From Zhengella mangrovi (lineage in GTDB: Bacteria; Pseudomonadota; Alphaproteobacteria; Rhizobiales; Rhizobiaceae): a stretch of 64,000 nucleotides of DNA. A program made the translations under genes and the position numbers. The notes under the pieces were generated by a model. That model saw only the letters and a list, made by a program, of their open reading frames with translations, was not told the DNA's origin and searched no databases. Below are positions 57,025 through 64,000 of the stretch, one piece after another; position 1 is the stretch's first letter, and every line of letters begins with the position of its first letter. The stretch is taken from NCBI RefSeq assembly GCF_002727065.1, contig NZ_PDVP01000004.1, positions 62,001 to 126,000 on the forward strand. Reading direction: 5' to 3'.

Positions 57025-59049
57025 ATGACCCTACCCGACACCATCGCCGCGCCCTTGCGCGCAGCGCTTGACGCCCGCGGCTATTCCGACCTCACGCCGG
57101 TTCAATCGGCGATGCTGGAAGAGCGCGCCCTCGATGCCGACCTGCTCGTTTCCGCGCAGACCGGTTCCGGCAAGACCGTTGCCTTCGGTCTTGCCCTGGC
57201 TCCGCTGCTTCTGCCCGACGGGGTGCGGACCGGCTTCGGCGATGCTCCGCAGGCGCTGCTGATCGCGCCGACACGCGAACTGGCCATGCAGGTGCGCCGC
57301 GAGCTGGAATGGCTCTATGCCGACACGGGCGCGCGCTTTGCCTCCTGCATCGGCGGCATGGACTACCGGCGCGAATTGCGGGCGCTGGGCGAGGGCGCGC
57401 AGATCGTGGTCGGCACGCCGGGCCGGTTGCGCGATCACATCACGCGTGGCTCCCTCGACCTGTCCGATCTCAAGGCCGCCGTGCTGGACGAGGCCGACGA
57501 GATGCTGGACCTCGGGTTCCGCGAGGACCTGGAGTTCATCCTCGACGCGGCACCGGAGGAGCGGCGGACGCTGCTGTTCTCTGCCACGGTCGCGCCGCCC
57601 ATCGAGAAGCTGGCGAAGACCTACCAGCGCGACGCGGTGCGCATCGCGCTCACCTCGCGCAGCGACAGCCATGCCGACATCGAGTATCGCGTCATGCCGG
57701 TGCGGCCGAACGAGCGCGATCACGCCGTCGTCAACACGCTGCTGTGGTTCGATTCCAAGAACACGATCATCTTCTGCCAGACCCGCGAGGCCGTTCGTCA
57801 CCTGGCATCACGGCTGACCAACCGCGGCTTCCCGGTGGTCGCCCTGTCGGGCGAACTGACGCAGGCGGAGCGCAGCAATGCCCTGCAATCCATGCGCGAC
57901 GGGCGGGCGCGGGTCTGCGTGGCAACCGATGTCGCGGCGCGGGGCATCGACCTTCCCAACCTCGATCTCGTCATCCACGCCGACCTGCCGGGCAACCCGG
58001 AAACGCTGTTGCATCGCTCGGGACGGACGGGACGGGCCGGCCGCAAGGGCGTTTCGGTGGTCATCGCGCCGCATCACCGCCGGCGCAGCGCCGAGCGCGT
58101 GCTGAATGCCGCGCGGGTGGATGCGTCCTACCTGGCCGTGCCGGATGCGGCGGCCGTCGAGGCGCGGCAGGTGGAGCGCATGCTGGCGGATGCCAGCCTG
58201 TCGCTGCCGATCGAGACCGACGAGGTGGACCTGATCGAGCGCCTGCTGGCGGATCACAATCCCCGCCAGATTGCCGCGGCCTGGATCCGGGCGCAGCGGG
58301 CGACCATGCCGACTCCGGAGGAGGTGAACGCGGTTCCGGATGCGCCGCCGCGCCGCGAGGTCGGAGAACGGCCGGACACGCGCTTCCAGAACGGCGTGTG
58401 GTTCTCGCTGTCGATCGGCCGCAAGCAGTCGGCCGAGCCGCGGTGGATCCTGCCGATCATCTGCAAGGCCGGCGGTGTCACGCGGGCCGCGGTCGGCTCG
58501 ATCCGCATTCTGGACCACGAGACCCGGTTCGAGATCGAGACGTCGGTGGCCGATGCCTTCGCGGCCGCGGTGGCCAAGGGCGGAGCGCTGGAAAAGGGCG
58601 CGCGGATCGTGCCTGCCGATGGCGAAGGGGCGGGCGCGCCTGCTCGCAAGCCGCATCGCAAGGGCACGAAGCCGCCGGAACACAAGGGCGGCCCGGGCAA
58701 GGCGGGCGCGAAGGACTGGGGGGACGCAAAGCGTCCGGGCAAGCGCGAACGCCAGGCGGCGCGGACTTCCCTGGCAGCAGAAGGCGAGGCGGCGCTGGGC
58801 ACCGACCGATTCCGCAAGCGGCCCTACCGGGACGAGGACGGCTCCGGCGGCGAGGGCGGCCGATGGCAGCGTGGCCCGGGCGGCGGCAAGGAACGGCGCG
58901 ATGGCGACCGCGAGCCGGGCTCCGGCTATCCGAAGTCGGGGCGGGGTGGCAAGCCGCGCGACGCCGGCGGCGGAAAACCACCGGCCCATGCGCGCAAGGG
59001 GGCCGGCAAGGCCAAGCCGTTCAAGAAGCCCGGCAAGAAGAAGAGCTGA
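57025..59049 (+). CDS. DEAD-box RNA helicase with DbpA-type RNA-binding domain
   Basis: 674 residues. Helicase motifs in order: Q motif (GYSDLTPVQSAML), motif I AQTGSGKT, Ia PTRELAMQ, II DEAD (VLDEADEML), III FSATV, V ATDVAARGIDL, VI HRSGRTGRAGRKG. The DbpA-like RNA-recognition domain follows near residues 450-530 (VWFSLSIGRKQSAEPRWILP, GSIRILDHETRFEI). A long basic Gly/Lys/Arg-rich tail (535-674) suits RNA binding. Ribosome assembly or cold-adaptation roles are typical. Downstream come degenerate 57-bp repeat copies. Confidence 0.93.
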   Translation: MTLPDTIAAPLRAALDARGYSDLTPVQSAMLEERALDADLLVSAQTGSGKTVAFGLALAPLLLPDGVRTGFGDAPQALLIAPTRELAMQVRRELEWLYADTGARFASCIGGMDYRRELRALGEGAQIVVGTPGRLRDHITRGSLDLSDLKAAVLDEADEMLDLGFREDLEFILDAAPEERRTLLFSATVAPPIEKLAKTYQRDAVRIALTSRSDSHADIEYRVMPVRPNERDHAVVNTLLWFDSKNTIIFCQTREAVRHLASRLTNRGFPVVALSGELTQAERSNALQSMRDGRARVCVATDVAARGIDLPNLDLVIHADLPGNPETLLHRSGRTGRAGRKGVSVVIAPHHRRRSAERVLNAARVDASYLAVPDAAAVEARQVERMLADASLSLPIETDEVDLIERLLADHNPRQIAAAWIRAQRATMPTPEEVNAVPDAPPRREVGERPDTRFQNGVWFSLSIGRKQSAEPRWILPIICKAGGVTRAAVGSIRILDHETRFEIETSVADAFAAAVAKGGALEKGARIVPADGEGAGAPARKPHRKGTKPPEHKGGPGKAGAKDWGDAKRPGKRERQAARTSLAAEGEAALGTDRFRKRPYRDEDGSGGEGGRWQRGPGGGKERRDGDREPGSGYPKSGRGGKPRDAGGGKPPAHARKGAGKAKPFKKPGKKKS

Positions 59050-59080
59050 CCTACCGGCGGCGAAACCCGCCGCCGGAGCA

Positions 59081-59217
59081 TTTCCGCTTTTCGCCCGAAT
59101 TGCCGGGTCGCTGGCCGCAAGTCCGGACGCGAAACCGGTGCCCCTTTCGCTGGACTTGCCGGGTCCCTGGCCGCAATTCCGGACGCGAAACCGGTGTCCA
59201 CTTTCGCTGGACTTGCG
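59081..59217. repeat. Degenerate copies of the palindromic repeat after the helicase gene
   Basis: Two full copies (CCGCAAGTCCGGACGCGAAA at 59115 and CCGCAATTCCGGACGCGAAA at 59171), 56 bp apart because of a one-base deletion (CCCCTTTCGC versus TCCACTTTCGC), plus a half copy near 59081-59104. Their arms end in CTTTCGCTGGACTTGC. They fill the gap between two convergent genes. Confidence 0.85.
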
Positions 59218-59910
59218 CTAGAGCTGCAGGGTCGCCGATATGCTTCGCGACAGTTCGTCCGGCTGCGTGAGGATGAGCGCGCCGCGGGTACGCTCCAGCA
59301 GGCCGTTCTTCGCCAGGCGTGACATTTCCCGCGAGACGGCCTCGCGGCTCGCCCCGATGTGCTCGGCGAGGTCGGAGTGGATGATCGGCGGCGAGATCAC
59401 GCGCTGGTCCTCGTTCCCCGGCCTCTGCCGCGACAGGCGCAGCAGCGTGTTGTAGAGCCGGTGGCGGGTGTCGAGAAAGGACAGTTCCGCGATCCGGCGG
59501 GTCAGGTCACGGGTCCGTTCCGAGAGGCAGACGAGCAGAAAACGCGCCAGCCTGGGCTGTTCGTCCAGCATCTCGTGAAACAGCTGCTCGGGGATCCGGT
59601 AGACATCCGTCTGGACCAGGGCCGTCAGGCTGGCCGAACGGGGCTTGCCGTCGAGGGCGGCCAGTTCGCCGAACAACTGGCCCGGGCCCAGTTCACCCAG
59701 GATGATTTCCTTGCCGACGGCGACGCGCAGGATCACGCGCACCTGGCCGGCGGCGATCAGGTAGAGGTCTGCCCGGGAATCATCGAAGTCGACGACTGTT
59801 TCCTGCGACTGGAAGCGGATCGGCGTCCAGGCCGACTTGAGCCTTTCCAGCCAATACTCGTCCAGGCACTCCAGAAAAGGCGCGTGCGGAAGCCGCGGTA
59901 TGCTGTTCAT
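59218..59910 (-). CDS. Crp/Fnr-family transcriptional regulator, likely cAMP-responsive
   Basis: 230 residues. The cyclic-nucleotide domain shows FGELAALDGKPRSASLTAL, keeping the cAMP-contacting Glu and Arg-Ser. The helix-turn-helix is DLAEHIGASREAVSREMSRL, where the R-E-x-x-x-R spacing equals the DNA-reading residues of E. coli CRP. No cysteine cluster for an FNR iron-sulfur centre is present. A perfect TGTGA-N6-TCACA site lies 72 bases upstream of its start and may give autoregulation. The ATG at 59910 follows GGAGACAAG. Confidence 0.9.
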   Translation of the reverse strand: MNSIPRLPHAPFLECLDEYWLERLKSAWTPIRFQSQETVVDFDDSRADLYLIAAGQVRVILRVAVGKEIILGELGPGQLFGELAALDGKPRSASLTALVQTDVYRIPEQLFHEMLDEQPRLARFLLVCLSERTRDLTRRIAELSFLDTRHRLYNTLLRLSRQRPGNEDQRVISPPIIHSDLAEHIGASREAVSREMSRLAKNGLLERTRGALILTQPDELSRSISATLQL

Positions 59911-59981
59911 CTTGTCTCCGTTCGGCCCCACGCCGACAGATTGACCGATTGGACAAGAATTCGGGCCAAACATCAAGGCCG

Positions 59982-59997
59982 TGTGATTGCTGTCACA
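59982..59997. promoter_or_regulatory. CRP-type binding site
   Basis: TGTGATTGCTGTCACA: TGTGA and TCACA arms with a 6-base spacer, the CRP half-site geometry. It lies between the Crp-like gene and the MarR gene and can act on either. Confidence 0.7.
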
Positions 59998-60005
59998 TGA
60001 TCTTC

Positions 60006-60106
60006 AGCAAAGCTTTGCTAATTTCGAATCCAGCGATGCAAGTCGCTGCGTTTCAGGAAAAACCGGATGCCTCAATGCCCCAGAGGTGTCTGGTTTTTCC
60101 GAAACG
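60006..60106. repeat. Three stacked inverted repeats before the MarR gene
   Basis: AGCAAAGCTTTGCT (60006-60019) is a perfect palindrome. CAGCGA/TCGCTG (60031-60048) is a 6-bp hairpin. The third is a large imperfect repeat (60049-60106), with arms CGTTTC-A-GGAAAAACC and GGTTTTTCC-G-AAACG plus further pairing, and a 9-base inner loop. They lie end to end. The first may be a MarR operator; the rest could be an RNA or regulatory structure. Confidence 0.6.
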
Positions 60107-60206
60107 TTTGCCCGTTCCCCGTTTCACCAGTTCCTTGAATTCCGCGTTTTGCCGCCCGAGCGGAGCGTGTTATCCTTCCCGACCCCGTGTTTTTGGGAGG
60201 AAACAC

Positions 60207-60728
60207 TTGGAGATAAACGTCAAGGACAGGCTGCCGCCGGTCGTGGAGGATACGACCGCCCAGGCCGCCATGGATATCCGGGACCTCGTTTCGTTTCGCC
60301 TCGCCAGGCTGGCGGCGGCGAGCGACAAGGTTGCACAGCAATGGTCCCTGGCCCAGTTCGGCATCAGGCTCAACGAATGGCGGGTGCTCGGACTCGCGGC
60401 GGCCATGAACCCGGCTGCCTTCTCGGACGTGGCGCGGATGCTTTCCATGGACAAGGGACAATTGTCGCGCATCGTCAAGGCGTTGACCGCTCGCGGCCTG
60501 ATCTCCCCGGCACCGGACCAGCGGGACCAGAGAGCCCTGAGCCTGTCGGCGACGGCGAAGGGATACGCGCTCTACCGCGAGATGTGCGCCATGGCGGACC
60601 GGCGCAACCGGGAGACCATGGCCTGCCTTACCGCGGGCGAGCAGGCCGAACTGCTGCGGCTCCTGGGCAAGGTCGCCGACGAGATCGACGACAGCCTTCG
60701 GTTCTCGGCGCGCAGCAACAACGCCTGA
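60207..60728 (+). CDS. MarR-family transcriptional regulator
   Basis: 173 residues from a TTG at 60207, preceded by GGGAGG at six bases; no better start exists. The winged helix-turn-helix is FSDVARMLSMDKGQLSRIVK and GLISPAPDQRDQRALSLSATAKG. The flanking dimerisation helices include VSFRLARLAAASDKVAQQW and MACLTAGEQAELLRLLGKV. MarR proteins usually repress their own gene through a palindrome, here perhaps AGCAAAGCTTTGCT at 60006. It ends three bases before the convergent pyrC stop. Ligand unknown. Confidence 0.9.
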   Translation: MEINVKDRLPPVVEDTTAQAAMDIRDLVSFRLARLAAASDKVAQQWSLAQFGIRLNEWRVLGLAAAMNPAAFSDVARMLSMDKGQLSRIVKALTARGLISPAPDQRDQRALSLSATAKGYALYREMCAMADRRNRETMACLTAGEQAELLRLLGKVADEIDDSLRFSARSNNA

Positions 60729-60731
60729 GCG

Positions 60732-61793
60732 TCAGCGGCTGGCGTTCTCGCTGTCCCTGACAGCCCAGTGCAGCGGAAACATCGGATCGAACAGCGTCAC
60801 CGGTCCGGCGCCGGTCACGATCCTTGCCGGGTAGGCGACCGGCGTCTCGCGACGTTCCAGCGTGATCGTCCGCGGGTTGACCGGCAGGCCGTAGAAGGCC
60901 GGCCCGTTGAGCGAGGTGAACGCCTCGAGCCTGTCGAGGGCGCCGTCTTCCTCGAAGACATGGGCCAGGCAGGACAGCGTGTTGGTGGCCGAGAAGATGC
61001 CGGCGCAGCCGCAGGCGCATTCCTTGAGGGGATCGACATGCGGGGCGGAATCGGTGCCGAGGAAGAAGCGGCTGTCGCCACCGGTCGCGGCCTTGCGCAG
61101 GGCGAGGCGATGGGTTTCGCGCTTGGCCACCGGAAGGCAGTAGTAGTGCGGGCGGATGCCGCCGGCCAGGATCGCGTTGCGATTGATGATCAGGTGGTGG
61201 GTGGTGATGGTGGCGGCGAGGTTGCCGCTCGTATCGGCGGCCACGTAATCCGCCCCATCCTTCGTCGTGATGTGTTCCATGACCACGCGCAGGCCAGGGA
61301 TACGGCGGCGCAGCGGGTCCAGAACCCGGTCGATGAAGACAGCCTCGCGATCGAAGATGTCGATGTCGCTGGCGGTCACCTCGCCATGCACGCAAAGCGG
61401 CATGCCGATCCCGGCCATGCGCTCGAGGACGGGATAGACCTTCTCGATGTCGCGCACACCGGACTGGGAATTCGTCGTCGCACCGGCAGGGTAAAGCTTC
61501 ACGGCCGTGACCAGGCCGCTCTCGTGGGCGGCGGCGACATCGTCTGCATCCGTCCCCTCGGTCAGGTAGAGCGTCATCAGCGGCGTGAAGTCGTGGCCCT
61601 CGGGCAGGGCGGCCAGGATGCGGTCGCGGTAGGCCCGGGCGTCGTCGCTGGTCACCACCGGCGGCACCAGGTTCGGCATGATGATGGCGCGGGCGAAATC
61701 GGCCGAGGTGTGCGGCAGAACCCCTTCCAGCATGGCGCCGTCGCGCAGGTGCAGGTGCCAGTCGTCCGGGCGGGCAATGGTGATGGTCTTCAT
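60732..61793 (-). CDS. pyrC: Dihydroorotase PyrC
   Basis: 353 residues of the type II dihydroorotase, which closes carbamoyl-aspartate to dihydroorotate in pyrimidine synthesis. The metal histidines are in [13 protein letters not shown]. The carbamylated lysine is in [19 protein letters not shown]. Further metal histidines lie in MPLCVHGEV and [11 protein letters not shown], and the catalytic aspartate in [21 protein letters not shown] is a family marker. The gene is last before the MarR convergent pair; pyrimidine partner genes are not in the window. Confidence 0.95.
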   Translation of the reverse strand: MKTITIARPDDWHLHLRDGAMLEGVLPHTSADFARAIIMPNLVPPVVTSDDARAYRDRILAALPEGHDFTPLMTLYLTEGTDADDVAAAHESGLVTAVKLYPAGATTNSQSGVRDIEKVYPVLERMAGIGMPLCVHGEVTASDIDIFDREAVFIDRVLDPLRRRIPGLRVVMEHITTKDGADYVAADTSGNLAATITTHHLIINRNAILAGGIRPHYYCLPVAKRETHRLALRKAATGGDSRFFLGTDSAPHVDPLKECACGCAGIFSATNTLSCLAHVFEEDGALDRLEAFTSLNGPAFYGLPVNPRTITLERRETPVAYPARIVTGAGPVTLFDPMFPLHWAVRDSENASR

Positions 61794-61874
61794 CGGAAAC
61801 CTCGTCTCGATCCTTGGCCGAGGCTGTACACAGGCCCGGCCGCGGCATCAAGCGCGTGGTCCATGATTCGACGT

Positions 61875-61904
61875 GAAAACGGCGCGCCTGGCAGGACGCG
61901 CCGT
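61875..61904 (-). terminator. Terminator of the OmpA-like lipoprotein gene
   Basis: On the minus strand ACGGCGCG and CGCGCCGT (61879-61904) form an 8-bp stem, followed by TTTC. It lies 28 bases after the stop of the lipoprotein gene. Confidence 0.7.
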
Positions 61905-61932
61905 CGTGTCACGGGTCGTCTCGCCGGTGCGA

Positions 61933-62595
61933 TCAGCCCTGCTCGGTGATCGGTACCAGCTTGATCTCGACGCGGCGGTTGAGCGCGCGGCCGTCCGGCG
62001 TGGCGTTGGAGGCGACCGGCTGGCTTTCGCCGAGACCGGCGATGTAGAAACGCCGGTCGTCGACGCCGCGGCCGCTCAGGTAATCGGCAACGGAGCTGGC
62101 GCGGCGCTGCGACAGGGCGAGGTTGTACTGGTCATCGCCGGTGGAATCGGTGTGTCCGTAGACATCGACCAGGGTGCGGTTGAACTTCTGCAGCACGATC
62201 GCGACGGAGTTCAGCGTCTGGTAGAAGGACGGCTGAACCTGGTCCTGGTCGGTGGCGAAGGTGATGTTGGACGGCATGTTGAGGATGATGTCGTCGCCCA
62301 CGCGGGTGACGGAGACCCCGGTGCCCCGCAGCTGGGCGCGCAATTCGGCCTCCTGCTGATCCATGTAGTTGCCGATGCCGGCGCCGGCGAGCGCGCCGAT
62401 GCCTGCGCCGATCAGGATGGCGTTGCGCTGGGCCACCTTCGAACCGCCGACCGCCGCTCCGGCCAGGGCGCCGACGCCGGCACCGAGGGCCGTGCCGAGC
62501 GCGGTGTTGGAGACCTTCTGCTGGCCGGTATACGGGTCAGTCGTACAGCCGGCGGCGAGACCCGCCACGGCCATGACGGCGATCAGTTTCTTCAT
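61933..62595 (-). CDS. OmpA-family lipoprotein (YiaD-like)
   Basis: 220 residues. The lipobox LAAGC gives Cys17. Glycine-zipper segments (ALGAGVGALAGAAVGGSK, AGIGALAGAGIGNYM) precede an OmpA-type peptidoglycan-binding domain: ITFATDQDQVQPSFY, VDVYGHTDSTGDDQYN, LSQRRASSVADYL and GRALNRRVEIKLVP. The Asp and Arg that bind diaminopimelate are in HTDSTGD and NRRVEI. It should link the outer membrane to murein. A terminator follows. Confidence 0.93.
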   Translation of the reverse strand: MKKLIAVMAVAGLAAGCTTDPYTGQQKVSNTALGTALGAGVGALAGAAVGGSKVAQRNAILIGAGIGALAGAGIGNYMDQQEAELRAQLRGTGVSVTRVGDDIILNMPSNITFATDQDQVQPSFYQTLNSVAIVLQKFNRTLVDVYGHTDSTGDDQYNLALSQRRASSVADYLSGRGVDDRRFYIAGLGESQPVASNATPDGRALNRRVEIKLVPITEQG

Positions 62596-62711
62596 GCGAA
62601 TTACCCTCTCTTGCTATTGGGTGCCGGCAGACCCTGCCGAATCTTCCATCGAAGCATGCCGTTAGATGCGGGTTTTGTCGAATTTCGGGCAGCGGACGGC
62701 CGTTGATCCAT

Positions 62712-62741
62712 AAAAAAACGGCCGCCCTGTCCGGGCGGCCG
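62712..62741 (-). terminator. Rho-independent terminator after prpE
   Basis: On the minus strand CGGCCGCCC / GGGCGGCCG (9 bp, 5-base loop) is followed by seven Ts. It lies 24 bases past the prpE stop. Confidence 0.88.
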
Positions 62742-62765
62742 CGAAATTGTCCGATCGAGGCCGGA

Positions 62766-64000
62766 TCAGGCGAAGACGCCGACCTTGCGTCCGGTCAGCG
62801 TGTCGGTGATCTCCTCCAGGATGGCGGGATCATCGATGGTCGCCGGCATGTTCCATTCCTCGCCGTCGGCAATCTTCTGCATGGTTCCGCGCAGGATCTT
62901 GCCGGACCGGGTCTTCGGCAGCCGATCGACGGTCAGGACCGTCTTGAAGGCAGCGACCGGGCCGATCTTCTCTCGCACCAGCCTGACCACCTCGGCCTCG
63001 ATCTCTTCGGGGGGACGGTTCACGCCGGCCTTCAGGATGACGAAGCCGACCGGCATCTGGCCCTTGAGCTTGTCGGCGATGCCGATGACAGCGCATTCGG
63101 CGACATCCGGATGGGAGGCGATGACCTCCTCCATGCCGCCGGTGGACAGGCGATGCCCGGCGACGTTGATGATGTCGTCGGTGCGCGCCATGATGAAGAG
63201 GTAACCGTCCTCATCCTTGATGCCGGCGTCGGCCGTCTTGTAGTAGCCCGGGAACTCGGCCAGGTAGGCGTCGTGGAAGCGCTGGTCCGCGTTCCACAGC
63301 GTCGGCAGGCAGCCGGGCGGCATGGGCAGCTTGACGACGATGTTGCCGAGCGTTCCGGCCGGCAGCGGATGGCCGGCATCGTCGAGCACCTGGATATCGT
63401 AGCCCGGCAGGGCGACCGTGGGCGAGCCGAGCTTGACCGGCAGGGCGCCGAGGCCGATCGGGTTGCCGGCCATGCACCAGCCGGTCTCCGTCTGCCACCA
63501 GTGATCGATCACGGGAACGCCGAGCTGGTTCTGTGCCCAGACGATGGTGTCCGGATCGGCGCGCTCGCCGGCGAGGTAGAGCACGCGCAACGACGAGATG
63601 TCGTACTTCTTCAGGTACTCGCCGTTCGGGTCTTCCTTCTTGATGGCGCGGAAGGCCGTGGGGGCGGTGAAGAAGGAAGCGACCTTGTGATCGGCGATCA
63701 CGCGCCAGAAGGTGCCGGGATCCGGCGTGCCGACCGGCTTGCCCTCGAACAGGATGCTGGTGCAGCCTTTGATCAGCGGGCCGTAGACGATGTAGGAATG
63801 GCCGACGACCCAGCCGACATCCGACGCGGCCCAGAAGGTTTCGCCGGCGTCGACATTGTAGAGCGCCTTCATCGACCAGTTCAGCGCCACCATGTGGCCG
63901 CCGTTGTCGCGCACGACACCCTTGGGCTGGCCGGTCGTGCCCGATGTATAGAGGATGTAAAGCGGATCGGTGGCGGCGACGGAGACGCATTCGACCTGCG
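62766..64000 (-). CDS. prpE: Propionyl-CoA (or acetyl-CoA) synthetase, C-terminal part
   Basis: The last about 411 residues; the N-terminus lies beyond the right edge. The AMP-binding P-loop YTSGTTGQPKG is at the visible start. DVGWVVGHSYIVYGPL, DHWWQTETGWCMAGNPIG, LPVKLGSPTVALPGYD and the C-terminal hinge ARTDDIINVAGHRLSTGGMEE follow. The acetylatable lysine motif LPKTRSGKILRG is near the end. The pattern after WWQTETG fits propionate-CoA ligases (PrpE/ACSS3) better than classical Acs. It ends in a strong terminator. Confidence 0.85.
   Translation of the reverse strand, partial: QVECVSVAATDPLYILYTSGTTGQPKGVVRDNGGHMVALNWSMKALYNVDAGETFWAASDVGWVVGHSYIVYGPLIKGCTSILFEGKPVGTPDPGTFWRVIADHKVASFFTAPTAFRAIKKEDPNGEYLKKYDISSLRVLYLAGERADPDTIVWAQNQLGVPVIDHWWQTETGWCMAGNPIGLGALPVKLGSPTVALPGYDIQVLDDAGHPLPAGTLGNIVVKLPMPPGCLPTLWNADQRFHDAYLAEFPGYYKTADAGIKDEDGYLFIMARTDDIINVAGHRLSTGGMEEVIASHPDVAECAVIGIADKLKGQMPVGFVILKAGVNRPPEEIEAEVVRLVREKIGPVAAFKTVLTVDRLPKTRSGKILRGTMQKIADGEEWNMPATIDDPAILEEITDTLTGRKVGVFA

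Overview
The window is GC-rich and densely coded, with genes on both strands. It reads as chromosome of an alphaproteobacterium of the order Hyphomicrobiales (Rhizobiales). Several genes point there: an Omp10-type lipoprotein of the Brucella kind, a YcbK-like DUF882 protein beside a sigma-54 activator, homospermidine synthase, an ornithine decarboxylase behind what looks like a speF leader RNA, the small membrane protein often mislabelled 'CTP synthetase' in rhizobia, and an Omp25/31-type porin. No rRNA, tRNA, insertion sequence, prophage block or CRISPR array was seen. Both ends cut a gene: threonine aldolase on the left and a propionyl/acetyl-CoA synthetase on the right.

Layout. 1-7.3 kb: threonine aldolase start, then the glutamate synthase operon gltB-(UPF0145)-gltD, closed by a strong terminator. 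7.4-16.7 kb: envelope genes (SGNH-like protein, lytic transglycosylase, galU, beta-barrel porin, kdsD, SPFH/NfeD pair) and hemH. 16.8-25.9 kb: LysM-tethered 5'-nucleotidase, an operon of Omp10 lipoprotein, YugP protease and PaaK-like enzyme, a second Omp10-like lipoprotein, homospermidine synthase, and a DUF3445 gene preceded by six tandem 57-bp palindromic repeats. 25.9-35.9 kb: oligopeptidase F, sigma-54 regulator and DUF882 protein, eda, a small cytochrome c, an N-acetylmuramidase, trhO and a DUF533 gene. 36-43 kb: a complete C4-dicarboxylate module, dctB-dctD followed by dctPQM, with a consensus sigma-54 promoter before dctP and an attenuator-like hairpin between dctP and dctQ. 43-51 kb: TetR regulator with two operators, a candidate small RNA, SLC13 transporter, aminotransferase, GNAT protein, and a DUF1007/NicO metal pair. 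51-64 kb: LysR gene divergent from odc with its leader RNA, outer membrane protein, SCP2 and acyl-CoA dehydrogenase sharing a palindromic operator, diguanylate cyclase, DEAD-box helicase, Crp-like regulator, MarR regulator, pyrC, OmpA-like lipoprotein and prpE.

Functional links. DctBD should activate the TRAP operon through sigma-54. ODC (putrescine) and homospermidine synthase, 27 kb apart, form one polyamine route. GalU, KdsD, the lipoproteins, porins and murein hydrolases form an envelope set scattered through the window.

The most interesting noncoding signals are: (1) a roughly 77-nt candidate small RNA at 44168-44244, with an anti-Shine-Dalgarno CCTCCTCCC loop, a terminator, and a promoter whose -35 region is a perfect CtrA box (TTAA-N7-TTAA); (2) a dispersed 57-bp-period palindromic repeat at three loci; (3) the structured leader of odc; (4) a CRP site plus stacked inverted repeats between the Crp-like and MarR genes. 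No searches were run; all family names come from reading the translations.
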